From NCBI RefSeq assembly GCF_003576645.1, contig NC_044917.1, forward strand, positions 2,890,105-2,954,104: 64,000 bases of DNA, in the 5' to 3' direction. The position numbers and the translations under genes were made by a program. Below are positions 1 to 11,238 of the stretch, in pieces; positions within the stretch are counted from its first letter, which is position 1, and each line of letters opens with the position of its first letter. The notes under the pieces are model-generated. The model saw only the letters and a program-made list of their open reading frames with translations. It did no database searches and was not told the DNA's origin. This stretch comes from Ipomoea triloba. Lineage: Eukaryota > Streptophyta > Magnoliopsida > Solanales > Convolvulaceae.

Positions 1-535
1 GATCGGGAGACCGACCCCGCTTGTGTCGGTTGTACTTTTAACTTTGCGTGTATGAATCATTTCCTTCCTTCACTTTGTCATTACGTAACATGTTGTTTTC
101 TTAATTGGGTGTTTGCTCGTGGACGCCATTGGTTGATTTGTCGACAGATGCCTCACATCCATGTGGTCAATTGACATATCACTTTGTCACAAGTTACTTG
201 ACATCAGAGTGGTTGGCCAAGTATACGTTGCCATCCAGGTGGCCGATCGTCCGTTGCTCCTCATCCAAGCGATTTGTCTACCGATTGCTCGCCATACCGA
301 CACAGATTGTTTATCGTCCAAGTGATTGGTCAAAACACGGTAGATTACTACACACCAAGTAATCTGTCGATATGCAAGTGGTTGTTCAACATATCACTCT
401 GTCAATGGCTTGATGTTGAAGTGGTTGTTGTCCGTTGAAGGTGGCTAGGCTTCCCAGCGGATGATCGACCAGATTGCATAACATTCAAGTGGTCGAATCG
501 CCCGTCACACGAAGTGCTTAGTAAACAGGTGTAGG
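1..535. other. Retroelement interior, no gene recognised
   Basis: Mixed-composition sequence with imperfect recurrences of phrases such as AAGTGGTTG and GATCGTCCGTTG, suggesting old decayed tandem repeats. There is one short plus-strand open stretch at 105-362, without recognisable family features. I see no retroelement protein domain. Confidence 0.4.
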
Positions 536-905
536 TTGATTGGCGTCCACAAATGCTTCTTCGTCAGTGCAGGTTGTGCTTAGTTGGCTAGGACAGGTTG
601 ATCGGCATCCACAAGTGTTTCGCGTTGGTGCGGGTTGTGCTTGGTTGGCTGGTGTAGGTTGATCGGCATCCACAAGTGTTTCGCGTTGGTGCGGGTTGTG
701 CTTGGTTGGCTGGTGGGTTGATCGGCATCCACAAGTGTTTCGCGTTGGTGCGGGTTGTGCTTGGTTGGCTGGTGGGTTGATCGGCATCCGCAAGTGTTTC
801 GCTCGTTGGTGCGGGTTGTGCTTGGTTGGCTGGTGCAGGTTGATCGGCATCCGCAAGTGTTTCGCTCGTCGGTGCAGGTTGTGCTTGGTTGGCTGGTGTT
901 GGTTG
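536..905. repeat. Minisatellite, about six copies of a 59-63 bp unit
   Basis: Copies beginning GTTGATCGGCATCC start at 597, 658, 717, 776 and 839, a spacing of 61, 59, 59 and 63, with a diverged copy before 597. Each unit carries the phrases CAAGTGTTTCGC and GGTTGTGCTTGGTTGGCTGG. Units are nearly identical, so the expansion is recent. Several reading frames stay open across it on both strands; these are by-products of the repeat. Confidence 0.9.
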
Positions 906-1139
906 CTTGACTCCCAAGATGTTGGTCGACTAATCAACCATCTTGCAAATTCCTTGACATAAGATAATATTCAAGCTTCTCTATGCTTTCTTGCAGTTTT
1001 TCAAGTAGTACATTCTCTTATCTCTTCAAGCTTCTCTATGTTTTCTTGCAATTTCTCAAGTAGTATATTCTTCCATCCAACTCTTGCTGCTAACAAACTT
1101 GCACAACCTGGCTGCTCTGATGGTTACATTTACTCGTGC

Positions 1140-1749
1140 ATGTCGAACAAAACCCGAAACGAAGATTCAAGGTTGAACAAAACTCCAAACGAATATTCGT
1201 GCAGGTCAAACAAAACCCCAGATCCGTGCAGGTCGAACAAAACCCCAAACAGAGATCCGTGCAGGTCGAACAAAACCCCAAACGGAGATCCGTGCAGGTC
1301 GAATCATAACCCCAAACGTGCAGGTCGAACACAACCCCAAATGAAGATTCGTGCAGGTCGAACAAAACCCCAAACGAAATATTCGTGCAGGTCGAGCATA
1401 ACCCCAAACGTGCAGGTCGAACAAAACCCCAAACGGATCCGTGCAGGTCGAACAAAACCCCAAACGGAGATCCGTGCAGGTCGAATCATAACCCCAAACG
1501 TGCAGGTCGAACACAACCCCAAACGAAGATTCGTGCAGGTCGAACAAAACCCCAAACGAAATATTCGTGCAGGTCGAGCATAACCCCAAACGTGCAGGTC
1601 GAACAAAACCCCAAACGGATCCGTGCAGGTCGAATAAAACCCCAAACGGAGATCCGTGCAGGTCGAATAAAACCCCAAACTTGCAGGTCGAACACAACCC
1701 CAAACGAAGATTCGTGCAGGTCGAACAAAACTCCAAACGAAGAAGTCTA
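1140..1749. repeat. Two-level minisatellite: 25-34 bp subunits in a 182-bp higher-order unit
   Basis: The basic phrase GTGCAGGTCGAACAAAACCCC recurs every 25-34 bases with variable tails. From about 1206, six different subunits (31, 33, 26, 33, 34 and 25 bp) form a composite of 182 bp that repeats: the variant with GTCGAGCATAACC lies at 1385 and again at 1567. As 182 is not divisible by three, successive higher-order copies are read in different frames, and nearly all six frames are open over hundreds of bases. The overlapping ORFs here are not credible genes. Confidence 0.9.
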
Positions 1750-1769
1750 AGACTTGTAGGATCCCATGG

Positions 1770-2651
1770 TCAGACAGCTGACCCATTCTTCCATGCATTT
1801 TGGTTGTCCACCCAACCAGCTAAGCCTTTCGTTCCGCTTGTAGTGCGTTCTTTGAGCCGCTTCTTTGTAATCATCCGTGATGTTTGTCGATCATGGAGCC
1901 GCTTCTTTGTAATCATCCGTGATGTTTGTCGATCATGGTTACCTCGATTTGTAATCATCCGTGATGTTTGTCGATCATGGTTACCTCGAACCCCCAATCG
2001 GAATTTAGTTTGTCGATCATGGTTACCTCGAACCCCCAATCGGAATTTAGTACTCTTTTGAATTCGGTCGAAAACACTTCTGCGTTGTATGACGTCATCC
2101 TGTCGATGCTTTTTATGTTCTTCTCGATCTAGTCTTTGCGTACGATTCGCCAATCGAACTTCCTCTTGGTTGCTCCCTTGAGGTTGTAGATGCGACTGTT
2201 GTGCATCGAAAAGTTGAGGCATTTGTTGTTGAGCGATAGGACTCTGAGGGTTCGTCGTCATTCGGGGGGTGGGTGTCGTAACATAGTACCCAAGAGTTCC
2301 CAGCCCTGGTTGGCACATCGGTGTGGGTCCATGTTGCGGTGCTCCTTGTATTTGATTTCCTCCAAATATACTTGGCGTTGAGGTCAACGTTTGGCCTACT
2401 GGCAGCAACATGGCACATGTAATTGTCATTTGAAAATTCGTTTGTCCAGCATGTAGGCCTTCGCTCGAACCAACCGGTTGGGTTGGTTGTATGTTTTTTC
2501 TTGACGGATTGGACGTGAGCTCGTTGTTCAAGTTCCTTGACCGATCTAATTGTTGGCGTAAATCGTCCTCTAGAACTGCTTTAGTCACCCGACGGGTTGA
2601 ATTTCTCTTTCGCATGTGACTTCGGCTACGATTTCTCCTGTTGTTCGTCAT
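1770..2651 (-). CDS. Gag-like N-terminal protein of the LTR retroelement, C-terminal part expanded in repeats
   Basis: The 293-codon ORF starts with ATG at 2651, about 60 bases after the primer-binding site, the usual place for gag. The N-terminus is basic (about 25 residues rich in Arg and Ser), followed by a Gln/Pro/Thr-rich linker and a charged stretch with an RRSVFDRI motif near residue 190, similar in style to phrases in plant gypsy gag proteins. After that come 14-residue repeats (variants of KFRLGVRGNHDRQT and SRMITKKRLHDRQT) encoded by the 42-bp minisatellite at 1854-2051. No CCHC knuckle is visible. It probably no longer makes a normal capsid protein because the region where the core gag domain is expected is replaced by tandem repeats. 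Identification is by position and composition, not by a recognised domain. Confidence 0.55.
   Translation of the reverse strand: MTNNRRNRSRSHMRKRNSTRRVTKAVLEDDLRQQLDRSRNLNNELTSNPSRKNIQPTQPVGSSEGLHAGQTNFQMTITCAMLLPVGQTLTSTPSIFGGNQIQGAPQHGPTPMCQPGLGTLGYYVTTPTPRMTTNPQSPIAQQQMPQLFDAQQSHLQPQGSNQEEVRLANRTQRLDREEHKKHRQDDVIQRRSVFDRIQKSTKFRLGVRGNHDRQTKFRLGVRGNHDRQTSRMITNRGNHDRQTSRMITKKRLHDRQTSRMITKKRLKERTTSGTKGLAGWVDNQNAWKNGSAV
1854..2051. repeat. 42-bp minisatellite within the gag-like ORF
   Basis: GTAATCATCC occurs at 1867, 1909 and 1951, and TTACCTCG at 1939, 1981 and 2023, every step exactly 42 bases. Two overlapping unit types share the core TTTGTCGATCATGG: one flanked by GAGCCGCTTC, the other by CGAACCCCCAATCGG. 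As 42 is divisible by three the expansion keeps the gag frame open. The same step length appears in the neighbouring satellite. Confidence 0.9.
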
Positions 2652-2710
2652 TTTAAGATGGATAATAGTGTAAAGAAAGAAAAGATAACGGGATAGAACA
2701 GAGTGACTCG
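2052..2710. other. Unrepeated part of the gag-like ORF and leader to the PBS
   Basis: Holds the N-terminal two thirds of the gag-like ORF (down from 2651) and a leader of about 60 bases between it and the primer-binding site. The plus-strand frames 2190-2381 and the alternate minus frame 2113-2418 are shadows. Confidence 0.5.
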
Positions 2711-2733
2711 TTCAATCCCCACGGACGGCGCCA
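2711..2733 (-). other. Primer-binding site (tRNA-Asp-like)
   Basis: The minus strand reads TGGCGCCGTCCGTGGGGATT and then GAA immediately inside the LTR. From memory, the 3' end of plant tRNA-Asp(GTC) would give TGGCGCCGTTGCCGGGGATC and then GAAC, so the site matches with a few mismatches in the middle. TGGCGCC-type sites are typical of several plant Ty3/gypsy lineages; most Ty1/copia elements use initiator tRNA-Met. Confidence 0.75.
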
Positions 2734-2979
2734 ATGATAGCGTAAATGTAAACGGGGTCTACGATTACGCTACGGATACGTGTGTTACGTGTAGTGAAGA
2801 ATGTCGCTCGGCCGGTCAGACGGTCGGTCTACCGGTCAACGACTGAGCGGTTCGAAGCTATATCGCTCTACGGGTGACGAACAGTGATAAAGAGTAAGCA
2901 GGATAAAGACAATCGGCAAATCGCAAGTGTATTAGTGTAGTACTGATGAGTCCCCCTTTCCAGTGAGGGGAATGACCCC

Positions 2980-2987
2980 TATTTATA
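2980..2987 (-). promoter_or_regulatory. LTR TATA box
   Basis: Minus strand TATAAATA followed by GGGGTC. With the usual spacing transcription would begin near 2950, giving a reasonable U3/R/U5 partition. No transcript evidence is available. Confidence 0.65.
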
Positions 2988-3209
2988 CAAAGTGGATTTA
3001 CTATGCACATGGTGTCTGATATGCAAGTGGAGGGCATATGGGCTGTCACTCCGCAAAATGCGCATCGGTTTGCTCGAAGTGGTTGAGTTACTCGAGGTGA
3101 TGAAAACACGGATCCCTTGTTCCCGAAAAGTTGTCGGTCGTCACATCAAGCAACTGTTGCGCTCGTGAGCCTCCAATCCACAAGGTGTGTTGCTTCCGAT
3201 CATGCGGCC

Positions 3210-3281
3210 GACGGACCGGGTGACCGTCGACGGACCGTTTGGGTGACCGTTGACGGACAGGTTGGGTGACCGACGGACAGG
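3210..3281. repeat. Short tandem array in U3 (19-23 bp units)
   Basis: GACGGACCG/GACGGACAG phrases start at 3210, 3229, 3252 and 3272, separated by GGGTGACCG. Such U3 repeats can act as retroelement enhancers, but no function can be read here. Confidence 0.7.
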
Positions 3282-6200
3282 TGATTTACGAACCGACTAA
3301 TACATGTGCATATTTACCCATCACCTGGTATTACAGGTCACTAACAGGTAATTATGCCTCGATGACTAAATTGACATGTTTATGTACCTAATTGCAACTT
3401 TAAAAAGTTTGAGGTCTAATTGACTTTACAGATAAAGTTTGATGGCCTATATGATACATTTTATGAAAAAAAAAAGTGACATTTATATTTACCTGGTATT
3501 ACAGGTCACTAACAGGTAATTATGTCGTGATGGCTAAATTGACATGTTTATTTATCTAATTACAACTTTAAAAAGTTTGAGTGCCTAATTGACTAAGTTT
3601 GAAGGCCTATTTGATACATTTTATGCAAAAAAAAAAGTGACATTTATATTTACCTGTATTATAGGTCACTAACAGGTAATTATACCTTGATGACTAAATT
3701 GACATGTTTATGTATCTAATTGCAAGTTTAAAAAGTTTGAGGGCCTAATTGACTTTACCCTTAAAGTTTGATGGCCTATTTGATACATATTATGCAAAAA
3801 AAAAAGTGACATTTATATTACCTGGTATTACAGGTTACTAACAAGTAATTATGTCGTGATGACTAAATTGATATGTTTATGTATCTAATTTCAGCTTTAA
3901 AAAGTTTGAGGGACTAATTGACTTTACAGATAAAGTTTGATTGCCTATTTGATACATTTTATGCAAAAAAAAAAGTGACATTTTTATTTATCTACTATTA
4001 CAGGTTACTAACAGGTAATTATGACTCGATGACTAAATTGACAAGTTTTTGTATCTAATTCCAACTTTAAAAAGTTTGAGGGTCTAATTGACTAAGTTTG
4101 ATGGCCTTATTTGATACATTTTATGCATAAAAAATGACATTTGTTTTTACCTTGTATTACAGGTCACTCACAGTTAATTATGACTTGATTACTAAATTGA
4201 GATATTTATTTATCTAATTGCAACTTTAAAAAGTTTGAGGGCCTAATTGACTAAGTTTGATAGCCTATTTGATACATTTTATGAAAAAAAATGTGACATT
4301 TATATTTACCTGGTATTACAGGTCACTAACAGGTAATTATGCCTTGATGACTAAATTGACATATTTATGTATCTAATTTTAACTTTAAAAAGTTTGTGGG
4401 CCTAATTAACTTTACAGGTAAAGTTTGAAGGCCTATTTGATACATATTATGCAAAAAAGAGTGAAATTTATATTAACTGGTATTACAGGTCAATAACAGG
4501 TAATTATGACTTGATTACTAAATTGACATGTTTATGTATATAATTGCAACTTTAAAAAGTTTGAGGGCCTAATTGACTTGACACTTAAAGTTATGACCTA
4601 TTTGATACATATTATGCAAAAAAAAGTGACATTTATATATTACATGGTATTACAGGTCATTAACAGGTAATTATGTCGTGATGGCTAAAATGACATGTTT
4701 ATTTATCTAATTACAACTTTAAAAAGTTTGAGGGCCTAATTGACTAAGTTTGATGTCCTATTTAATACATTTTATGCAAAAAAATGTGACATTTATATTT
4801 ACCTGGTATTACAGGTCACTAACAGGTAATTATGTCGTGATGACTAAAATGACATGTTTATTTATCTAATTACAACTTTAAAAAGTTTTAGGGCCTAATT
4901 GACTAAGTTTGATGTCCTATTTGATACATTTTATGCAAAAAAATGTGACTTTTATATTTACCTGGTATTACAGGTCACTAACAGGTAATTATGCCTTCAT
5001 GACTAAATTGACATGTTTATGTATCTAATTGGAACTTTAAAAATTTTGAGGGAATAATTGACTTTACGGATAAAGTTTGAATGCCTATTTGATACATTTT
5101 ATGCAAAAAATAAAGTGACATTTATATTTACCTGGTATTACAGGTCACTAACAGGTAATTATGCCTCGATAACTAAATTGACATGTTTATGTACCTAATT
5201 TCAACTTTAAAAAGTTTGAGGTCTAATTGACTTTACAGATAAAGTTTGATGGCCTATATAATACATTTTATGAAAAAAAAAGTGACATTTATATTTACCT
5301 GGTATTACGGGTCACTAACAGGTAATTATGTCGTGATGACTAAATTGACATGTTTAGTTATCTAATTTCAAATTTAAAAAGTTTGAGGGACTAATTGACT
5401 TTACAGATAAAGTTTGAATGCCTATTTGATACATTTTATGCAAAAAAAAAAGTGACATTTATATTTATCTGCTATTACAGGTCACTAACAGGTAATTATG
5501 ACTCGATGACTAAATTGACATGTTTTTGTATCTAATTGCAAATTTAAATAGTTTGAGGGTCTAATTGACTAAGTTTGATGGCCTTATTTGATACATTTTA
5601 TGCATAAAAAATGACATTTGTTTTTACCTGGTATTACAGGTCACTAACAGGTAATTATGATTTGATTACTAAATTGACATGTTTATGTATATAATTGCAA
5701 CTTTAAAAAGTTTGAGGGCCTAATTGACTTTACATTTAAAGTTTTATGACCTATTTGTTACATATTATGCAAAAAAAAGTGACATTTATATTTATATGGT
5801 ATTACAGGTTACTAATATGTAATTATGTCGTAATGACTAAATTGACATGTTTATTTATCTAATTACAACTTTAAAATGTTTGAGGGCCTAATTGACTAAG
5901 TTTGATAACCTATTTGATACATTTTATGCAAAAAAATGTGATATTTATATTTACCTGGTATTACAGGTCACTAACAGGTAATTATGCCTTGATGACTAAA
6001 ATGACATGTTTATGTATCTAATTTCAACTTTAAAAAGTTTGAGAGACTAATTGACTAAGTTTGATGGCCTATTTCATACATTTTATGCAAAAAAATGTGA
6101 CATTTATATTTACCTGCTATTACAGGTTACTGACAGGTAATTATGCCTTGATGACTAAAATGACATGTTTATGTATTTAATTTCAACTTTAAAAAGTTTG

Positions 6201-9200
6201 AGAGACTAATTGACTAAGTTTGATGGCCTTTGATACATTTTATGCAAAAAAAATGTGACATTTATATTTACCTGCTATTACAGGTCACTGACAGGTAATT
6301 ATGCCTTGATGACTAAAATGACATGTTTATGTATCTAATTTCAACTTTAAAAAGTTTGAGAGACGAATTGACTAAGTTTGATGGCCTATTTGATACATTT
6401 TATGCAAAAAAATGTGACATTTATATTTACATGCTATTACAGGTCACTGACAGGTAATTATGCCTTGATGACTAAATTGACATGTTTATGTATCTAATTT
6501 CAACTTTAAAAAGTTTGAGAGACTAATTGACTTTACAGATAAAGTTTGAATGCCTATTTGATACATTTTATGCGAAAAAAGTGACATTTATATTTACGAG
6601 GAATTACAGGTCACTAACAGGTAATTATGCCTTGATGACTAAATTGACATATTTATGTATCTAATTTTAAATTTAAAAAGTTTGTGGGCCTAATTGACTT
6701 TACAGGTAAAGTTTGAAGGCCTATTTGATACATATTATGCAAAAAAGAGTGACATTTATATTTACGAGGAATTACAGGTTACTAACAGGTAATTATGCCT
6801 CGATGACTAAATCGAAATGTTTATGTACCTAATTGACTTTACACATAAAGTTTGATGGCCTATTTGATACATATTATGCAAAAAAAAAAAGTGACATTTA
6901 TATTTACCTGGTATTACAGGTCACTAATAGGTAATTATGCAGTGATGACTAAATTGACATGTTTATTTATCTAATTACAACTTTAAAAGTTTGAGGGCCT
7001 AATTGACTTTACACTCAAAGTTTGATGGCCTATTTGATACATATTATGCAAAAAAAAAAAGTGACATTTATATTTACCTGGTATTACAGGTCACTAATAG
7101 GTAATTATGCAGTGATGACTAAATTGACATGTTTATTTATCGAATTACAACTTTAAAAAATTTGAGGGCCTAATTGACTATGTTTGAAGGCCTATTTTTT
7201 ACATTTTATGCAAACAAAAAAAAGTGACATTTATATTACCTGATATTACAGGTCACTAACAGGTAATTATGTCGTGATGAGTAAATTGACATGTTTATTT
7301 ATCTAATTACAACTTTAAAAGTTTGAGGGCCTAATTGACTAAATTTGATGGCCTATTTCTTGCATTTATGCAAAAAAAAAAAGAAAAAGTGACATGTATA
7401 TTTACCTGTTATTACGGGTCGTTAACAAGTTATTATGCATTGATGACTAAATTGACATGTTTATGTATGTAATTGCAACTTTAAAAAGTTTGAGGGACTA
7501 ATTGACTTTACAGATAAAGTTTGAATGCCTATTTGATACATTTTATGCAAAAAAAGTGACATTTATATTTACTTGATATTACAGGTCACTGACAGGTAAT
7601 TATGCCTTGATGACTAAATTGACATGTTTATGTATATATAATTGCAACTTTAAAAAGTTTGAGGGCCTAGTTGACATTACACTTAAAGTTTGATGACCTA
7701 TTTAATACATATTATTGAAAAAAAAAAGTGACATTTATATTTATCTGGTATTATAGGTCACTAACAGGTAATTATGTCGTGATGGGTAAATTGACATGTT
7801 TATTTATCTAATTACAACTTTAAAAAGTTTGAGGCCTAATTGACTAAGTTTGATGGCCTATTTAATATATTTTATGCAAAATAATATGACATTTATATTT
7901 ACGTGGAATTACAGGTCACAAACAGGTAATTATGACTCGATGACTAAATTGAAATGTTTATGTTCCTAATTGCAACTTTAAAAAGTTTGAGGCCTACTTG
8001 ACTTTACAGATAAAGTTTGATGGCCTATATGATACATTTTATGATAAAAAAAGGTGACATTTATATTTACCTGGTATTACAGGTCACTAACAGGTAATTA
8101 TGTCGTGTTGACTAAATTGACATGTTTATTTATCTAATTACAACTTTAAAATGTTTGAGGGACTAATTGACTAAGTTTGATGGCCTATTTAATACATTTT
8201 TTGCAAAAAAATGTGACATTTATATTTACCTGGTATTACAGGTCACTCACAAGTAATTATGCATTGATGACTAAATTGACATGTTTATGTATGTAATTGC
8301 AACTTTAAAAACTTTGAGGCCTAATTGACTTTATAGGTAAAGTTTGAAGGCCTATTTGATACATTTTATGCAAAAAAGAGTGAAATTTATATTTACGTAG
8401 AATTACAGGTCAGTAACAGGTAATTATGCCTTGATGACTAAATTGACATGTTTATGTATGTAATTGCAACTTTAAAAAGTTTGAGGCCCTAATTGACTTT
8501 ACAGGTAAAGTTCGAAGGCCTATTTGATACATTTTATGCAAAAAAGAGTGAAATTTATATTTACCTGGTATTACAGGTCACTAATAGGTAATTATGACTT
8601 GATGTCTAAATTGACATGTTTATGTACCTAATTGCTACTTTAAAAAATTTGACAGCCTAATTTACTTTACACGTAAAGTTTGATAGCCTATTTGATACAT
8701 ATTATACAAAAAAAAGTGACTATTATATTTACCTGCTATTACAGGTCACTAACAGGTAATTATGCTTTGATTACTAAATTCACATGTTTATTTATCTAAT
8801 TACAACATTAAAAAGTTTGACGGTCTAATTGACTAAGTTTGATGTTCTATTTGAAACATTTTATGCAAAAAAAAGTGACATTTATATTTACCTGGTATTA
8901 CAGGTCACTAACAGGTAATTATGCCTTGATGATTAAATTGACATGTTTATGTATCCAATTGCAACTTTAAAAAGTTTGATGGCCTAATTGACTTTACACG
9001 TAAAGTTTGATGGCCTATTTGATAAATATTATGCAAAAAGAAGTGACATTTATATTTACCTAGTATTACAGGTCACTAACAGGTAATTATGTCGTGATGA
9101 CTAAATTTACATGTTTATTTATCTAATTACAACTTTAAAAAGTTTGAAGGCCTAATTGACTAAACTTGATGGCCTATTTGTTACATTTTATGCAAAAAAA

Positions 9201-10260
9201 AAAAAGTGACATTTATATTTAACTGGTATTACGGGTCGTTAACAGGGTATTATGCATTGATGAATAAATTGACATGTTTATGTATGTAATTGCAACTTTA
9301 AAAAGTTTGAGGAACTAATTGACTTTACAGATAAAGTTTGAATGCCTATTTGATACATTTTATGCAAAAAAAGTGACATTTATATTTAGCTGGTATTACA
9401 GGTCACTAACAGTAATTATGCCCTGATTACTAAATTGACATGTTTATGTATCTAATTGCAACTTCAAAAAGTTTGAGCGCCTGATTGACTTTACAGATAA
9501 AGTTTGAATGCCTATTTGATACATTTTATGCAAAAAAAAAAAGTGACATTGATATTTACCTGCTATTACAGGTCACTAACAGGTAATTATGACTCGATTA
9601 CTGAATTGACATGTTTATATATCTAATTGCAACTTTAAAAGGTTTGAGTGCCTAATTGACTATACACTTAAAATTTGATGGCCTATTTGATACATATTAT
9701 GTAAAAAAATGTGACATTTATATTTACCTGGTATTACAGGTCACTAACAGGTAATTATGCCTTGATGACTAAATTGACATGTTAATGTATCTAATTGCAA
9801 CTTTAAAAAGTTTGAGAGCTTAATTGACTTTACAGATAAAGTTTTAATGCCTATTTGATACATTTTATGCCAAAAAAAAAGTGGCATTGATATTTTACCT
9901 GCTAATACAGGTAACTAACAGGTAATTATGACTCGATGACTAAATTGACATGTTTATGTACCTAATTGCAACTTTAAAAAGTTTGAGGGCCTAATTGACT
10001 AAGTTTGATGGCATATTTGATACATTTTATGCAAAAAAAAGTGGCATTGATATTTACCTGATATTACAGGTTTCTAACAGGTAATTATGCCTCGATGACT
10101 AAATTGATATGTTTATGTTCCTAATTGCAACTTTAAAAAGTTTGAGGCCTACTTGACTTTACAGATAAAGTTTGATGGCCTATATGATACATTTTATGAT
10201 AAAAAAAGGTGACATTTCTATTTACCTGGTATTACAGGTCACTAACAGGTAATTATGCCT

Positions 10261-11238
10261 TGATGACTAAATTCACATGTTTATTTATCTAATTACAACA
10301 TTAAAAAGTTTGAGGGCCTAATTGACTAAGTTTGATGGCCTATTTGATACATTTTATGCAAAAAAAAAAAAGTGGCATTTATATTTACCTGGTATTACAG
10401 GTCACTAATAGGTAATTATGCCTTGATGACTAAATTCACATGTTTATTTATCTAATTACAACATTAAAAAGTTTGAGGGCCTAATTGACTAAGTTTGATG
10501 GCCTATTTGATACATTTTATGCAAAAAAAAAAAAGTGGCATTTATATTTACCTGGTATTACAGGTCACTAATAGGTAATTATGCCTTGATGACTAAATTC
10601 ACATGTTTATTTATCTAATTACAACATTAAAAAGTTTGAGGGCCTAATTGACTAAGTTTGATGGCCTATTTGATACATTTTATGCAAAAAAAAAAAAGTG
10701 GCATTTATATTTACCTGGTATTACAGGTCACTAATAGGTAATTATGCCTTGATGACTAAATTCACATGTTTATTTATCTAATTACAACATTAAAAAGTTT
10801 GAGGGCCTAATTGACTAAGTTTGATGGCCTATTTGATACATTTTATGCAAAAAAAAAAAAGTGGCATTTATATTTACCTGGTATTACAGGTCACTAATAG
10901 GTAATTATGCCTTGATGACTAAATTCACATGTTTATTTATCTAATTACAACATTAAAAAGTTTGAGGGCCTAATTGACTAAGTTTGATGGCCTATTTGAT
11001 ACATTTTATGCAAAAAAAAAAAAGTGGCATTTATATTTACCTGGTATTACAGGTCACTAATAGGTAATTATGCCTTGATGACTAAATTCACATGTTTATT
11101 TATCTAATTACAACATTAAAAAGTTTGAGGGCCTAATTGACTAAGTTTGATGGCCTATTTGATACATTTTATGCAAAAAAAAAAAAGTGGCATTTATATT
11201 TACCTGGTATTACAGGTCACTAATAGGTAATTATGACT
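10261..11238. repeat. Homogenised block: six near-identical 163-bp monomers
   Basis: The phrase TGATGACTAAATTCACATG begins at 10261, 10424, 10587, 10750, 10913 and 11076, each exactly 163 bases apart, and the seventh position (11239) switches to a different monomer. Unlike the rest of the array these copies are almost base-identical, including poly-A length and the variant AAATTCACATG, so they arose by very recent local amplification. All six belong to the short subfamily. Confidence 0.95.

Larger units (their letters stand above)
1..3323 (-). mobile_element. 5' part of a Ty3/gypsy-type LTR retroelement, internal region rich in minisatellites
   Basis: Read on the minus strand the order is LTR (3323 to 2735), a one-base spacer, a tRNA-Asp-like primer-binding site, a gag-like ORF starting about 60 bases further on, and then a long region of internal tandem repeats reaching the window edge. 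No protease, reverse transcriptase, RNase H or integrase is seen in 1-1770, so the element is either non-autonomous (gag-only or LARD-like) or its pol lies left of the window. The outer LTR edge abuts the satellite in mid-monomer, so insertion into the satellite is inferred. The 3' LTR and target-site duplication are outside the window. Assignment to Ty3/gypsy rests on the PBS type and gag character; superfamily is moderately sure. Confidence 0.75.
2735..3323 (-). mobile_element. 5' LTR of the retroelement (589 bp)
   Basis: On the minus strand the LTR starts TGAT (rc of 3320-3323) and ends ATCA (rc of 2735-2738), a 4-bp inverted terminal match containing the canonical TG...CA, one base before the primer-binding site. 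A TATAAATA box sits about 336 bases into it, leaving about 215 bases of R plus U5. The U3 part has a short tandem array at 3210-3281. The outer end meets the satellite abruptly at 3324, in mid-monomer. The second LTR is not in the window, so the ends were not confirmed by alignment of two copies. Confidence 0.72.

Noticed and set aside
518..962. ORFs rich in PANQAQPAPT-like repeats
   Set aside because: By-product of the 59-63 bp minisatellite; several frames open at once and no initiation context.
1038..1798. Six overlapping ORFs of 80-181 codons on both strands
   Set aside because: Explained by a stop-poor minisatellite with a 182-bp unit; all frames open simultaneously.
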